A stretch of 64,000 bases of DNA from Candidatus Amarobacillus elongatus (GTDB lineage Bacteria; Chloroflexota; Dehalococcoidia; Tepidiformales; Tepidiformaceae): assembly GCA_016703545.1 (NCBI GenBank), contig JADJBX010000001.1, positions 806,001 through 870,000 on the forward strand, written 5' to 3'. Both the position numbers and the translations under genes were made by a program. Below the pieces are notes generated by a model. That model saw nothing but the letters and a program-made list of their open reading frames with translations, did not search any database and had not been told where the DNA came from. Below are positions 1 to 7,979 of this stretch, piece after piece; the stretch's first letter is position 1, and every line of letters starts with the position of its first letter.

Positions 1-2
1 CC

Positions 3-32
3 TACCGCTTCCTGCTCGACGTAACGAAGTGA
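3..32 (+). CDS. 3' end of an upstream gene (partial)
   Basis: The first bases can be read as the last nine codons (YRFLLDVTK) of a plus-strand gene ending at TGA 30-32. No domain can be assigned. It matters mainly because the conserved element at 51-418 lies directly downstream on the same strand, so that element could be a 3' UTR or an independent transcript. The frame is chosen only because it looks protein-like. Confidence 0.3.
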   Translation, partial: YRFLLDVTK

Positions 33-200
33 GCGGCGGGGCTTCGGTGGACGTCTGGTGGACCGGATCCAACGGTCCATTTCGATGGCCCCCGATGGCC
101 CACGAAACCGCTCCGAAACGGGGTAAAACAGATCCATCGGGAGAGCGGGCGACGGGGCCAGACCACCACGGTGGGAGGCCCGGGGAACGGGAGGATTGAG

Positions 201-251
201 ATGCGAAGCACTATCCACGCCCTGTTCGGAGTACTCCAGGTTGACAGGTAG
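201..251 (+). CDS. conserved 16-residue micropeptide, copy A
   Basis: ATG at 201 is preceded by a GGGAGG ribosome-binding site with normal spacing. The ORF encodes MRSTIHALFGVLQVDR and stops at TAG 249-251. Copy B at 13708-13773 encodes the same 16 residues. The five nucleotide differences over these codons (Arg, Thr, Val, Leu, Asp) are all third-position synonymous, which indicates selection on the peptide. Copy B adds five residues before its stop. Function is unknown; it could be a translated leader controlling the downstream hairpins, or a free micropeptide. Confidence 0.6.
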   Translation: MRSTIHALFGVLQVDR

Positions 252-386
252 ACCTGCGGGCGACAGCCCACAGGCGGCCTGACTGCCACGCACACGCCGG
301 ATGCAATCTCCTGAGCGGGAGGCCCGGCAACCCAACAGCGGCAACAACGAGGCAGACCGAGACCGCCGTTCCCATGCACCAACCAC

Positions 387-418
387 GAAGGCCCCGATTC
401 CGGGGCCTTCTGCTTTGT
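387..418 (+). terminator. intrinsic terminator of copy A element
   Basis: A ten-pair stem (GAAGGCCCCG with CGGGGCCTTC, loop ATTC) is followed by TGCTTTG. Copy B carries an equivalent hairpin at the same relative place. Confidence 0.75.
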
Positions 419-458
419 CCGTCACCGGACCTCCGCCGATGCAGCGGTGGCGAACACA

Positions 459-487
459 CGAAGGCCCCGGGATACCGGGGCCCTTCG
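459..487 (-). terminator. terminator downstream of thrS
   Basis: A strong GC hairpin with AAGGCCCCGG / CCGGGGCCC arms lies 20 bp past the thrS stop. It is nearly symmetrical, so it may also act on plus-strand readthrough. Confidence 0.65.
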
Positions 488-506
488 TCGCTGGTGCGAT
501 GCCGCC

Positions 507-2309
507 TCAGGCGTCCTTGAACACCCCCGGCACGAGCGCCTTCGCGTCCCGCTCGCCCCTCAGCTTCGCGACGATATCGACGACCGGCGTCGCGCCCAGG
601 TCGCCCCCGCCGCGCACCCGCACCGCGGCCGCTCGCGCCTCCGCCTCCCGGTCCCCGACCACGAGCATGTACGGGATCTTCCGCATCTGCGCGTCGCGGA
701 TCTTCCCGTTCATCCGTTCGTTCCGCCCGTCGACCTCCACCCGCAGCTTCGCCGCGCGGAGCTCCTTCGCCACTTCCTCGGCGTACGCCACGTGCCGGTC
801 CGCGATCGGGATGACGACCGCCTGCACCGGCGAAAGCCACAGCGGGAAGTTCCCCTCGTACTCCTCGATGAGCAGCGCCACCATGCGCTCCATCGTCGAA
901 AGCACCCCGCGGTGGACGATGATCGGCCGCTGGCGCGTGCCGTCTTCGGCCACGTACTCCAGTTCGAACTGCGCCGGCAGATGGAAGTCCACCTGGATGG
1001 TCACGAGCGTCTCGTCCTTGCCCGCCGCCGTCTGGAACTGCACATCGATCTTCGGCCCGTAGAACGCCGCCTCGCCCTTCGCCTCGTAGAACTCAAGGCC
1101 GGACTGCTGCATCACCCGCCGCAGGAGCGCTTCGCCCATCTCCCACATCGGCGGGTTGTCGACGTACTTCTCCTTGTCGTCCGGGTCGCCGAGGGAGAGG
1201 CGGTAGCTGTAGTTCCGCAGCCCGAGCGTGCCGTACACCTCCTCCATGAGGTGCAGCACCCCCGCGATCTCCTCCTCCACCTGCTCCGGCCCGGTGCAGA
1301 AAATGTGCGAGTCGTTGAGCGTCATGATCCGCACCCGGCTCATGCCCGTCAGCTGCCCCGACTTCTCCCAGCGGTGCATGTTCCCCAGCTCCGCCAGCCG
1401 GATCGGCAGTTCCCGGTACGAATGCAGCTCCGATTCGTACACCATGATGTGGCTCGGGCAGTTCATCGGCCGCAGCGCGTAGATCTCGCCCTCGCGCTCC
1501 ATGATCGGGTACATCGCCTCCTGGTAGTGCGACCAGTGCCCGGAGCGGACGTACAGCTCCTTCTTGCCCACGTTCGGCGTCACGATGTGCTGGTAGCCCC
1601 GTTCGATCTCGAGGTCCTCGATCCAGCGCATCAGCTCCCGCCGGATCGTCGCGCCCGCGGGCAGCCAGATGACGTGCCCCGGCCCAATGTTCTCGATCAG
1701 GTCGAACAGCTTCAGGTCGCGGCCGATGCGCCGGTGGTCGCGGCGGCGTGCCTCCTCCAGCTGCTGCTCGTACGCATCGAGCTCGTCCTGGCTTTCGAAG
1801 AGCGCGCCGTACACGCGCTGCAGCTGCGGGTTCTTCTCGCTCCCCCGCCAGTACGCCCCCGCAATCGACATGAGCTTGAACGCCGGGATCTCGCCCGTGT
1901 CGTTCACGTGGCCGCCGCGGCAGAGGTCCGTGAAGGCGGCGTGCGTGCACTGCGTCACGTTCCCCTCTTCCAGGTCCTTCAGGAGGTCGAGCTTGAACGG
2001 CTGCGCCGCCCACTTCGCCTCCGCCTCCGCCTTCGTCAGCGCCGACATCCGGAACGCGTGCTTGCCCGCGATCGAGCGCCGCATCCGCTCTTCGAGCCAC
2101 ACGAGGTCGTCCGCGTTCAGTGGCCGGGGCAGGCGGAAGTCGTAGTAGAAGCCCGTGTCGATCGGCGGCCCGATGCCCAGCTCGGCCTCCGGCATGAGTT
2201 CGACCATCGCCTCCGCGAGCACGTGCGCGGCGGAGTGGCGCATCCGGCTCAGGCGCTCCTCCTTCGGGAGAGCGGCGAGGTCGACGTGGGATTCGATGGG
2301 GTCTGCCAT
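507..2309 (-). CDS. thrS: threonyl-tRNA synthetase without TGS domain
   Basis: Charges tRNA-Thr with threonine in the cytosol. The 600-aa product starts almost directly with the editing domain (HSAAHVLAEAM near residue 26) and runs through the class II core. The zinc-site cysteine is in NCPSHIMV, a histidine follows in NDSHIFC, and the motif 3 region reads HRGVLSTMERMVALL. The anticodon-binding domain ends the protein. The usual N-terminal TGS domain of the roughly 640-aa bacterial enzyme is absent, and no coding sequence for it lies upstream: the T-box leader is there instead. The start ATG has GGAG about eleven bases upstream. Synthesis is expected to respond to uncharged tRNA-Thr through the T-box. 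Confidence 0.97.
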   Translation of the reverse strand: MADPIESHVDLAALPKEERLSRMRHSAAHVLAEAMVELMPEAELGIGPPIDTGFYYDFRLPRPLNADDLVWLEERMRRSIAGKHAFRMSALTKAEAEAKWAAQPFKLDLLKDLEEGNVTQCTHAAFTDLCRGGHVNDTGEIPAFKLMSIAGAYWRGSEKNPQLQRVYGALFESQDELDAYEQQLEEARRRDHRRIGRDLKLFDLIENIGPGHVIWLPAGATIRRELMRWIEDLEIERGYQHIVTPNVGKKELYVRSGHWSHYQEAMYPIMEREGEIYALRPMNCPSHIMVYESELHSYRELPIRLAELGNMHRWEKSGQLTGMSRVRIMTLNDSHIFCTGPEQVEEEIAGVLHLMEEVYGTLGLRNYSYRLSLGDPDDKEKYVDNPPMWEMGEALLRRVMQQSGLEFYEAKGEAAFYGPKIDVQFQTAAGKDETLVTIQVDFHLPAQFELEYVAEDGTRQRPIIVHRGVLSTMERMVALLIEEYEGNFPLWLSPVQAVVIPIADRHVAYAEEVAKELRAAKLRVEVDGRNERMNGKIRDAQMRKIPYMLVVGDREAEARAAAVRVRGGGDLGATPVVDIVAKLRGERDAKALVPGVFKDA

Positions 2310-2515
2310 GGTTCTTTGCTCCAGGGGTTCGCGGCGAGCCGCGGGCGAATGCGCCGGTAGCGGGCTGGCGAAGGGGGCGCGCCCTCAGCCAGCCACGGTA
2401 GTCGCGCGGCCCGCCCCGCACCGGGTCGTGCCATTGGACACACGCAGTCGCGGCATCGCTGTCCCTCTGTTCCGTCCTGCGCGAAGGGGCGCGGCGTCGG
2501 TGCCGCACCGGATCC

Positions 2516-2727
2516 CGGGACGAGCGCGCGGGCTCGTGGTTCCACCCGGGTTCGCCGCCCGCGGGGCGGCCTCATCTCTGGCCGATGACGGGGCCAACCG
2601 TGCTCGCTTGGGGCGCGGATGCGCCGTTCGCGGCAGGCTCGCGGGTGGTGTTCGCCCGCCTTCTCGCCGCGCTTTCAGCCTGGGGCGCGAACTCTCTGGG
2701 GCGGCGGGCTACTCGTCCCGGTCATTG
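2516..2727 (-). promoter_or_regulatory. T-box riboswitch (tRNA-Thr) of thrS
   Basis: Read on the minus strand, the leader holds T-box landmarks in order: a Stem I segment GACGAGTAG (2717-2709), AGAGAG (2697-2692), GGCTGAAAG and GCGAGAAG, a specifier region GAACACCACC (from 2653) offering the Thr codon ACC, and the T-box core GGGTGGAACCACGAG (2547-2533). A following ACGAGC/GCTCGT hairpin is the competing structure. No run of U follows it and the start codon is about 200 nt away, so whether control acts on termination or translation is unclear. Confidence 0.88.
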
Positions 2728-2738
2728 CCGATGCAGCG

Positions 2739-2744
2739 AGAATA
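2739..2744 (-). promoter_or_regulatory. probable -10 box of the thrS transcript
   Basis: TATTCT on the minus strand lies just upstream of the first T-box sequences. A -35 box is not clear. Confidence 0.4.
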
Positions 2745-2767
2745 GCACACGCTCCCGCCCCGCCGCC

Positions 2768-3178
2768 TCAGGCGTGCGCCAGCGGCCGCCCCCCGCCCCG
2801 TGGCGTTCGCCACGCGGCGTGTGCCGCCGCCGCCAGCCCGCCCACGAACATCGCCGGCGCCACCAGGAACGCCAGCAGGAAGAACACCCCCTCCTCGACG
2901 CCCACCAACCCGAAGACAAGGTTGTGGAGCACCACCCCGGCCACGAACAACGGCAGCGCCGCCACCGCAACGCGCAGGCAGATCGCAGCCCTGGCCCGCC
3001 ATAGCACCAGCGCCACCGCCGCGGTCGAGAGCGGGAACCCCGCCAACATCCCGGCGACCGCGATCCCGTCTCCAACGCCCTCGGACATGGTGGCGAAGAC
3101 GGCTGTCCCCGCCAGCAGCATCGCCGGTCCCGTCGCCGCCATCGCGGCCGCCAGCAGCCATCGTTGTCGCGTGTTCAT
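2768..3178 (-). CDS. small four-helix membrane protein, unknown
   Basis: The 136-residue product starts MNTRQRWLL. ATG at 3178 was chosen because a GGAGG site lies just upstream and hydrophobic sequence begins at once. Four predicted membrane segments fill most of the chain: about residues 8-28, 37-57, 65-90 and 95-118. The tail is short and basic. No family was recognised. It lies between purF (downstream end at 3288) and the thrS leader on the same strand, so it may be cotranscribed with purF. Confidence 0.6.
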   Translation of the reverse strand: MNTRQRWLLAAAMAATGPAMLLAGTAVFATMSEGVGDGIAVAGMLAGFPLSTAAVALVLWRARAAICLRVAVAALPLFVAGVVLHNLVFGLVGVEEGVFFLLAFLVAPAMFVGGLAAAAHAAWRTPRGGGRPLAHA

Positions 3179-3287
3179 GGCGCCCTCCATGGAGGTTCTC
3201 CATGGCGCACGCTGCACCCACCACGCACGCGCGAAAGCGGCCGGGCGGCTCGGATACGTGGGACCGAAGGACCGCCGGACGGGCCGG

Positions 3288-4757
3288 TTAGGGGCGCCCG
3301 GACCGGTTGAGGCTGTCCGCCGCCGCAAGCACCGGCTCGCGCCGCCCGGATGCCATGTCGTCCATCTCCAGCTGAACGTTGATCGGGTACACACCCGTGA
3401 AGCAGGCGTTGCAGAGGTCGTTCGCGTCCTGCCCCGTCGCCGCGTTCAACCCCTCCAGGCTCAGGTACCCCAGGGAGTCCGCGCCGATGTGCTGGCGAAT
3501 CTCCTCGATCGACTTGTTCGCCGCGATCAGCTCCGCCTTGGACGCCATGTCCACCCCGAAGAAGCAGGGCGAAACAATGGGTGGCGAGGCAAACCGCATG
3601 TGGACCTCCGTCGCCCCCGCGTTGCGGAGCAACTGGATCACGCGCGGCGTCGTCGTGCCCCGGACGATCGAGTCATCGACCACGATCACCCGCTTGCCCC
3701 GCAGCACATCGCCCAGCGCGTTGAACTTCAGGCTCACGCCCGCCGCGCGAATGCGCTGGTCCGGCTGGATGAACGTGCGGCCAACGTAGCGGTTCTTCAC
3801 GAGCCCTTCGCGGTACATGATCCCGGCTTCGCGGGCGTACCCGATGGCCGCCGGGATCGCCGAATCCGGCACGCCAATCACGATGTCGGCGTCCACGTGA
3901 TGCTCGCGCGCCAGTTGCGCGCCCAACTCTTCCCGCACCGGGTAGATGAGTTTGCCGAGGAACTGGCTGTCCGGGCGTGCGAAATAGATGTACTCGAACG
4001 TGCATGCCGCCCGTTTCGGCATCGGCGCCACCGGCGAGAAGCTGCGAATGCCGCTCTGGTCGATCTGCACGACTTCGCGGGGCCGGACTTCGCGCTCGAG
4101 CGGCACGCCGAGGTGCTCAAGCGCGCACGACTCCGAAGCGACCACCCAGCCGCCATTGCCGAGCCGCCCGAAGCACAGCGGCCGCACCCCAAGGGGGTCG
4201 CGCACGCCGAACAGGACGTCCTTGGTCATGATCACGAGGCTGTAGGCGCCCTCGATGCGGCGCATCACGTAGTGGAACTTCTCTTCCCACGTGCCCGTGG
4301 GCGCCATCGCCAGCAGGTGCGCGATGAGCTCGCTATCGGCGGTGGATTCGAAACGCACACCCTGCGCCTCGAGGTCCTCGCGCAGCACGTCGGCGTTTGT
4401 CAGGTTGCCGTTGTGGGCGAGGGCGATCTGTTCGCCCGTCTCGCGATCCCGCACGAGGATCGGCTGCGCGTTGCACGCCAGCGACCCGCCGGCCGTGCTG
4501 TAGCGCGTGTGCCCAATGGCGATGTGTCCACGGAGGAACGCGAGATCCTCCTCGTCGAACACCTGCGAGACCAGCCCCATGCCCGTGCGAACGCTGAAGC
4601 TGTCGCTCCCGTTGCTCGCTGCGATGCCGGCGCTTTCCTGCCCGCGGTGTTGGAGGGCGTACAGCCCATAGAAGGTCAGCCGCGCAACGTCTTCGCCGGG
4701 GCCGTACACCCCAAACACGCCGCAGGCTTCTCGCGGATTATCGTCTCCAGGAATCAC
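3288..4757 (-). CDS. purF: amidophosphoribosyltransferase
   Basis: First committed step of purine synthesis: PRPP plus glutamine gives phosphoribosylamine. The 489-aa protein has a short propeptide (11 residues) before the catalytic Cys12 in ACGVFGVYG, a class II glutamine amidotransferase domain, and a phosphoribosyltransferase domain with the PRPP loop VIVVDDSIVRGTT. Cysteines at RAACTFEY, SPCFFG and LCNACF match the 4Fe-4S ligands of the Bacillus-type enzyme, so an Fe-S cluster and propeptide processing are expected. The start is GTG at 4757 with a GGAGGGGG site ten bases upstream. Confidence 0.97.
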   Translation of the reverse strand: MIPGDDNPREACGVFGVYGPGEDVARLTFYGLYALQHRGQESAGIAASNGSDSFSVRTGMGLVSQVFDEEDLAFLRGHIAIGHTRYSTAGGSLACNAQPILVRDRETGEQIALAHNGNLTNADVLREDLEAQGVRFESTADSELIAHLLAMAPTGTWEEKFHYVMRRIEGAYSLVIMTKDVLFGVRDPLGVRPLCFGRLGNGGWVVASESCALEHLGVPLEREVRPREVVQIDQSGIRSFSPVAPMPKRAACTFEYIYFARPDSQFLGKLIYPVREELGAQLAREHHVDADIVIGVPDSAIPAAIGYAREAGIMYREGLVKNRYVGRTFIQPDQRIRAAGVSLKFNALGDVLRGKRVIVVDDSIVRGTTTPRVIQLLRNAGATEVHMRFASPPIVSPCFFGVDMASKAELIAANKSIEEIRQHIGADSLGYLSLEGLNAATGQDANDLCNACFTGVYPINVQLEMDDMASGRREPVLAAADSLNRSGRP

Positions 4758-4801
4758 GCCGTGGCACCCCCTCCAAGCGCGTGACCGCTTCGCACCTCGT
4801 C

Positions 4802-4831
4802 AGTATAGGGGCCCGGCGATCGGGGCGGCAA
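4802..4831 (-). promoter_or_regulatory. purF promoter
   Basis: On the minus strand TTGCCG (4831-4826) and TATACT (4807-4802) are separated by 18 bp and lie about 45 bp upstream of the GTG start. Nothing else was recognised in 4832-4988. Confidence 0.6.
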
Positions 4832-4988
4832 AGGCGAAAGATAGGAACTTTCACTAGGTCCCAATCTCCGCACCCCCTTCAGAAGCGCCATCGCTGGCCG
4901 AAAGCGCGGTCCGCGCGGCCATTTACGGAATCGGAAGGGCTGGCCATCCTCGGGCGCATCAGCACCCGCTCCGCGCGGAAGACGCGAC

Positions 4989-5014
4989 GAGGCCCCGCAT
5001 CATGGCGGGGCCTC
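4989..5014 (-). terminator. terminator of the aldo/keto reductase gene
   Basis: The inverted repeat GAGGCCCCGC / GCGGGGCCTC starts 22 bp past the stop codon of the upstream minus-strand gene. Confidence 0.7.
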
Positions 5015-5035
5015 TCCGTTCGTCTCCCTCTCGGA

Positions 5036-5971
5036 TTACGCCGTGATCTTGTCGACCTCGGCCATCTCCTCGGGCGTCAGCCGCCATTCCAGCGCCGCCA
5101 CGTTCTGCGCGATCTGCTCCGGCGAAGTCGCCCCTGCGATCACGCTCGGCACGAAGCTCTTGCTCGCCAGCCAGCCCATCGCCAGGTCGAGGATGGAATG
5201 CCCGCGCGTCTGCGCGAACGTCGTCAGCTTCTCGATCGTCTCGAAGTTCCGGTCGCTCAGCATCCGCCCCGCGCGCGGACCCCACGCCGCCAGCCGCGTC
5301 CCCGCCGGCGGCTCCTGCCCCTGGGTGTACTTCCCCGTCAGCAGCCCGCTCGCGAGCGGGAAGTACGGCAGCAGGCCCACGTTGTACTGCTGCAGCGCCG
5401 GCACGAGGTCGCCGTCGATCTTCCGGTTGAGCAGGCTGTACTCGTTCTGCGCCGAGATGAACGGCGCGATCCGCTCGTATTTCGCCACCGCGTGTGCCTC
5501 CGCTGCCTGCCACCCCGCGAAGTTCGAATGGCCGATGTACCGCACCTTGCCGCTGCGCACGAGGTCCTCCAGCGCGCGCATCGTCTCCTCCAGCGGGGTC
5601 GACGCGTCCGGGCGGTGAATCTGGTAAAGGTCGATGTAGTCCGTCCCCAGCCGCTTCAGGCTCGCCTCGCACGCGGCCATGATGTAGCGCCGCGATCCGC
5701 CCGCCTTGTATGGCCCTTCGCCCATCGGGCTGCCGAACTTTGTCGCAACGATCACGTCCTGCCGCCGGTCGCCCAGCGCCTTCCCGAGCATCACTTCCGA
5801 TTGGCCGCCGCCATACACGTCCGCCGTGTCGAACAGCGTCACCCCGAGGTCGATCGCTTTGTCGACGACCGCCTGCGTCTTCTCCTGGTCCAGCCGCATG
5901 CCGAAGTTATTGCACCCCAGGCCCGCGACCGAGACGCGCAGACCCGAGAATCCTACGTTCCTGAATTCCAT
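5036..5971 (-). CDS. aldo/keto reductase
   Basis: NADPH-dependent carbonyl reductase of the AKR superfamily, 311 aa, probably cytosolic. The TIM-barrel tetrad is visible: Asp and Tyr in FDTADVYGGG, Lys in ATKFGSPM and His in QIHRPD. The C-terminal region with VIAGATSPEQIAQN fits the NADP-binding loop of the YhdN/PhrB-like group. The ATG at 5971 has GGAGG upstream; longer in-frame starts would add basic residues with no family match. It follows the HTH regulator gene by 46 bp on the same strand and may be in its transcription unit. The substrate cannot be told. Confidence 0.9.
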   Translation of the reverse strand: MEFRNVGFSGLRVSVAGLGCNNFGMRLDQEKTQAVVDKAIDLGVTLFDTADVYGGGQSEVMLGKALGDRRQDVIVATKFGSPMGEGPYKAGGSRRYIMAACEASLKRLGTDYIDLYQIHRPDASTPLEETMRALEDLVRSGKVRYIGHSNFAGWQAAEAHAVAKYERIAPFISAQNEYSLLNRKIDGDLVPALQQYNVGLLPYFPLASGLLTGKYTQGQEPPAGTRLAAWGPRAGRMLSDRNFETIEKLTTFAQTRGHSILDLAMGWLASKSFVPSVIAGATSPEQIAQNVAALEWRLTPEEMAEVDKITA

Positions 5972-6017
5972 CCCATGCCTCCGTTGTTCGGGAGGAAGTA
6001 TACGAGCCATAAGCCGC

Positions 6018-7802
6018 TTACGGGCGGGGCGAAGTCGCCGCCGCGGCTGGCCACGGTGGTGGCGCCCCGGGCGGCGCCGGGCCCCACTGCCGCTCGAACC
6101 ACTCGAAGGTCGAGGCATTGGCCGGGTGCAGGTCAATCACCCAGTAGGGGTCGAGCGCGTTCCAGCCCGCGACCAGTCCATCGAACACGAGCAGGCTCCC
6201 GTCGTCGTGGCGCCAGCGCAGTTCGAACACCACCCGCGCGTCCACGGTCCGGGGCTCACGCCGCTCCCAGGCGGCAATCAGGTCCCGGATCGCCGCCATC
6301 CCCTTGCGCGTTCGCCGCACGGAGGCCACGGCCTGCTCGAACGCGCGTCCCGCCGTGCCGGGCAGCGTGGGGTTCAGGAACGGCTTGAGCGGCGCCGGCA
6401 CCAGCGCGAGCACCACTTCCTCCCAGTTCTCCACGTGCATCCGGAACGCCTCGGACGTCACGATCTCGAGCAGGTGCGGCCCCCGTTCGCTGTCGTGGAA
6501 CGGCGGAAGCGGGATCAGGTCGAGCCGCCGGGCGTACGTGTTCCCGCCGATCAGCCGGCAATCCGCATCGAATACGAACAGCGGCCACGGCAGGCGCTCG
6601 GCATCCTCTTCCAGCTCCGCCGCGGAGAGGTAGAACACGGCTGCGTTCGGGTGGTACGCGACGTCGAGCCCCGACATCCAGCGCGCGATCCACGCCGGCT
6701 CCGGGCTCATGGAGAGGTCCTCGAGAATGAAGTTCGTCGTCGGCCCATCCATCTGCAGCGACCGGACGATCGTCATGATCGTCTCGCGCCGCGGCCGCCG
6801 CCGGGCTTTTTCGAGGCTGTAGACGCCATCGGCGGAGAGGCCGATCCGCGCGCCGAACTCCGCCTGCGAAAGGCCCAGCCGCTTCCGGAACGCGTGCAGC
6901 GCATCGTTCCACCGCACCGGAAGCTCCCGCTCCCAGTGCTCCCGCGAGCGTGCCTCGTGCGTTCGCATCGCCTGGTCAACCCACCGCCACGTCTCGGCGT
7001 CCGCCGGGTGCCAATCGAACGCGTACAGCGAATCGAACTCGCTCCACGCCCGGAACACCGTCTCGAAGCGCAGCACTGTCCCGTCGTTCACCCGCCACGT
7101 CACGGGGTGGCTGTTGCGCCACCCTTCGCGCCAGGCCGGGATCGTCTGGTAGAGCGTGAGCAGGTCGCTGAACGCGCCGGGGAACCGGTTCCCCAGGGCC
7201 ATCATCATCTGCAGGAGCGGCGCGGCGCCCTGGCCCTGTTCCCCTGTCTCCGTGTCCGGCGGGCGCGAAAGGTGGGCCATCTTCCAGAACGACACCTGCC
7301 GCCCGATGAGGTCCATCCAGTTCAACAGGTGATCGCGGAAGTGCGGCGTCGCCGCCAGCCAGACCACGTTGCGCTCGCCGAGCGTCTCGAAGTGCTCGGC
7401 GAAGTTCAACTCCGCGACCGCCTCGGCCACCGAATTCCACGCGATGATGTCGTTGTAGTCGTCCAAAAGCAGGAACGACCAGCGGTACGCCTCCATCTCG
7501 TCCGCGTACGGCCGCAACCCGATGCGGCGCCGCTGCCGCAGCTCCGCGACGGGCTCGTCCGGCTCCGGCTCATACCCGGCGTCCGCGAGGACGGGCCGGC
7601 GGGCGTCGGCGGCCATTCCGAGCCCCTCGCAATAGCGGAGCAGGCTCTCTCGCCGCGGGTGCCGCAATCCCTTTTCCCAGGTCTCGATGCTGGCCGCCCC
7701 AGCGCCCGTCTTTGCCGCTGCCTGCGCTCGCGACCAGCCTCGCGCATCCCGTGCCGCCCGGATCGCCTCGCGCCAGTCCCCCATGGTCCCTCCAATTTCC
7801 AT
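6018..7802 (-). CDS. tandem HTH-MmyB transcriptional regulator
   Basis: 594-aa DNA-binding regulator built as an internal duplication. Residues about 8-66 form an XRE-type helix-turn-helix (GWSRAQAAAKTG), followed by an MmyB-like ligand-binding domain. A second HTH lies near residues 295-350 (GLSQAEFGARIGLS), followed by a second MmyB-like domain ending in a proline/alanine tail. Proteins of this family usually carry one such pair and often sit beside an oxidoreductase they control. Here the next gene on the strand is an aldo/keto reductase, the likely target, though that is inference. The first MmyB half ends FDWHPADAETWRW and the second VIDLHPANASTFEW, showing the duplication directly. Confidence 0.85.
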   Translation of the reverse strand: MEIGGTMGDWREAIRAARDARGWSRAQAAAKTGAGAASIETWEKGLRHPRRESLLRYCEGLGMAADARRPVLADAGYEPEPDEPVAELRQRRRIGLRPYADEMEAYRWSFLLLDDYNDIIAWNSVAEAVAELNFAEHFETLGERNVVWLAATPHFRDHLLNWMDLIGRQVSFWKMAHLSRPPDTETGEQGQGAAPLLQMMMALGNRFPGAFSDLLTLYQTIPAWREGWRNSHPVTWRVNDGTVLRFETVFRAWSEFDSLYAFDWHPADAETWRWVDQAMRTHEARSREHWERELPVRWNDALHAFRKRLGLSQAEFGARIGLSADGVYSLEKARRRPRRETIMTIVRSLQMDGPTTNFILEDLSMSPEPAWIARWMSGLDVAYHPNAAVFYLSAAELEEDAERLPWPLFVFDADCRLIGGNTYARRLDLIPLPPFHDSERGPHLLEIVTSEAFRMHVENWEEVVLALVPAPLKPFLNPTLPGTAGRAFEQAVASVRRTRKGMAAIRDLIAAWERREPRTVDARVVFELRWRHDDGSLLVFDGLVAGWNALDPYWVIDLHPANASTFEWFERQWGPAPPGAPPPWPAAAATSPRP

Positions 7803-7979
7803 GCCGCTTCCTACGCATGGCGAATTGTGGCGTCAAGGCCCGGGGACATTCGATCAGAAGATACTGATTCAAGAACGACGCCGGCGTCCGCTCCATCGCC
7901 GGCATCGCCCGCACGAAAGCTAATCACGCTTAGAGCGAATGACCAAGAGGTGAATCCGTACTGCCGTCGGCCATGCCGC

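Larger units (their letters stand above)
51..418 (+). ncRNA. duplicated structured element, copy A (candidate RNA with embedded micropeptide ORF)
   Basis: This stretch is homologous to the reverse complement of 13561-13935. Shared blocks include a segment near 65-90, a block near 140-165, a strong ribosome-binding site plus 16-codon ORF at 191-251, and a nearly gap-free region 255-400. Conserved hairpins can be drawn: GGGC-GACA-GCCC (copy B loop AATA), and a GCCGG/CCGGC stem enclosing a CTCC/GGAG stem with a variable loop. The element ends in an intrinsic terminator at 387-418. It is not a T-box: no antiterminator consensus was found. I recognise no Rfam family. It could be a standalone small RNA, a leader peptide with attenuator, or a mobile non-coding unit. 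Confidence 0.65.

Noticed and set aside
2..382. Minus-strand reading frame in copy A with a VAVRPPVG-type segment also seen opposite copy B
   Set aside because: The antisense similarity follows from the nucleotide homology of the two elements; it lacks a ribosome-binding site and the sense micropeptide explains the silent changes better.
51..418. Copy A or B as a T-box riboswitch
   Set aside because: Neither contains the GGGTGGNACCRCG core in the right context nor a Stem I pattern; the real T-box is at 2516-2727.
447..2360. Long plus-strand frame opposite thrS
   Set aside because: Shadow frame of a high-G+C gene, rich in Arg, His, Val and Leu; thrS on the other strand is unambiguous.
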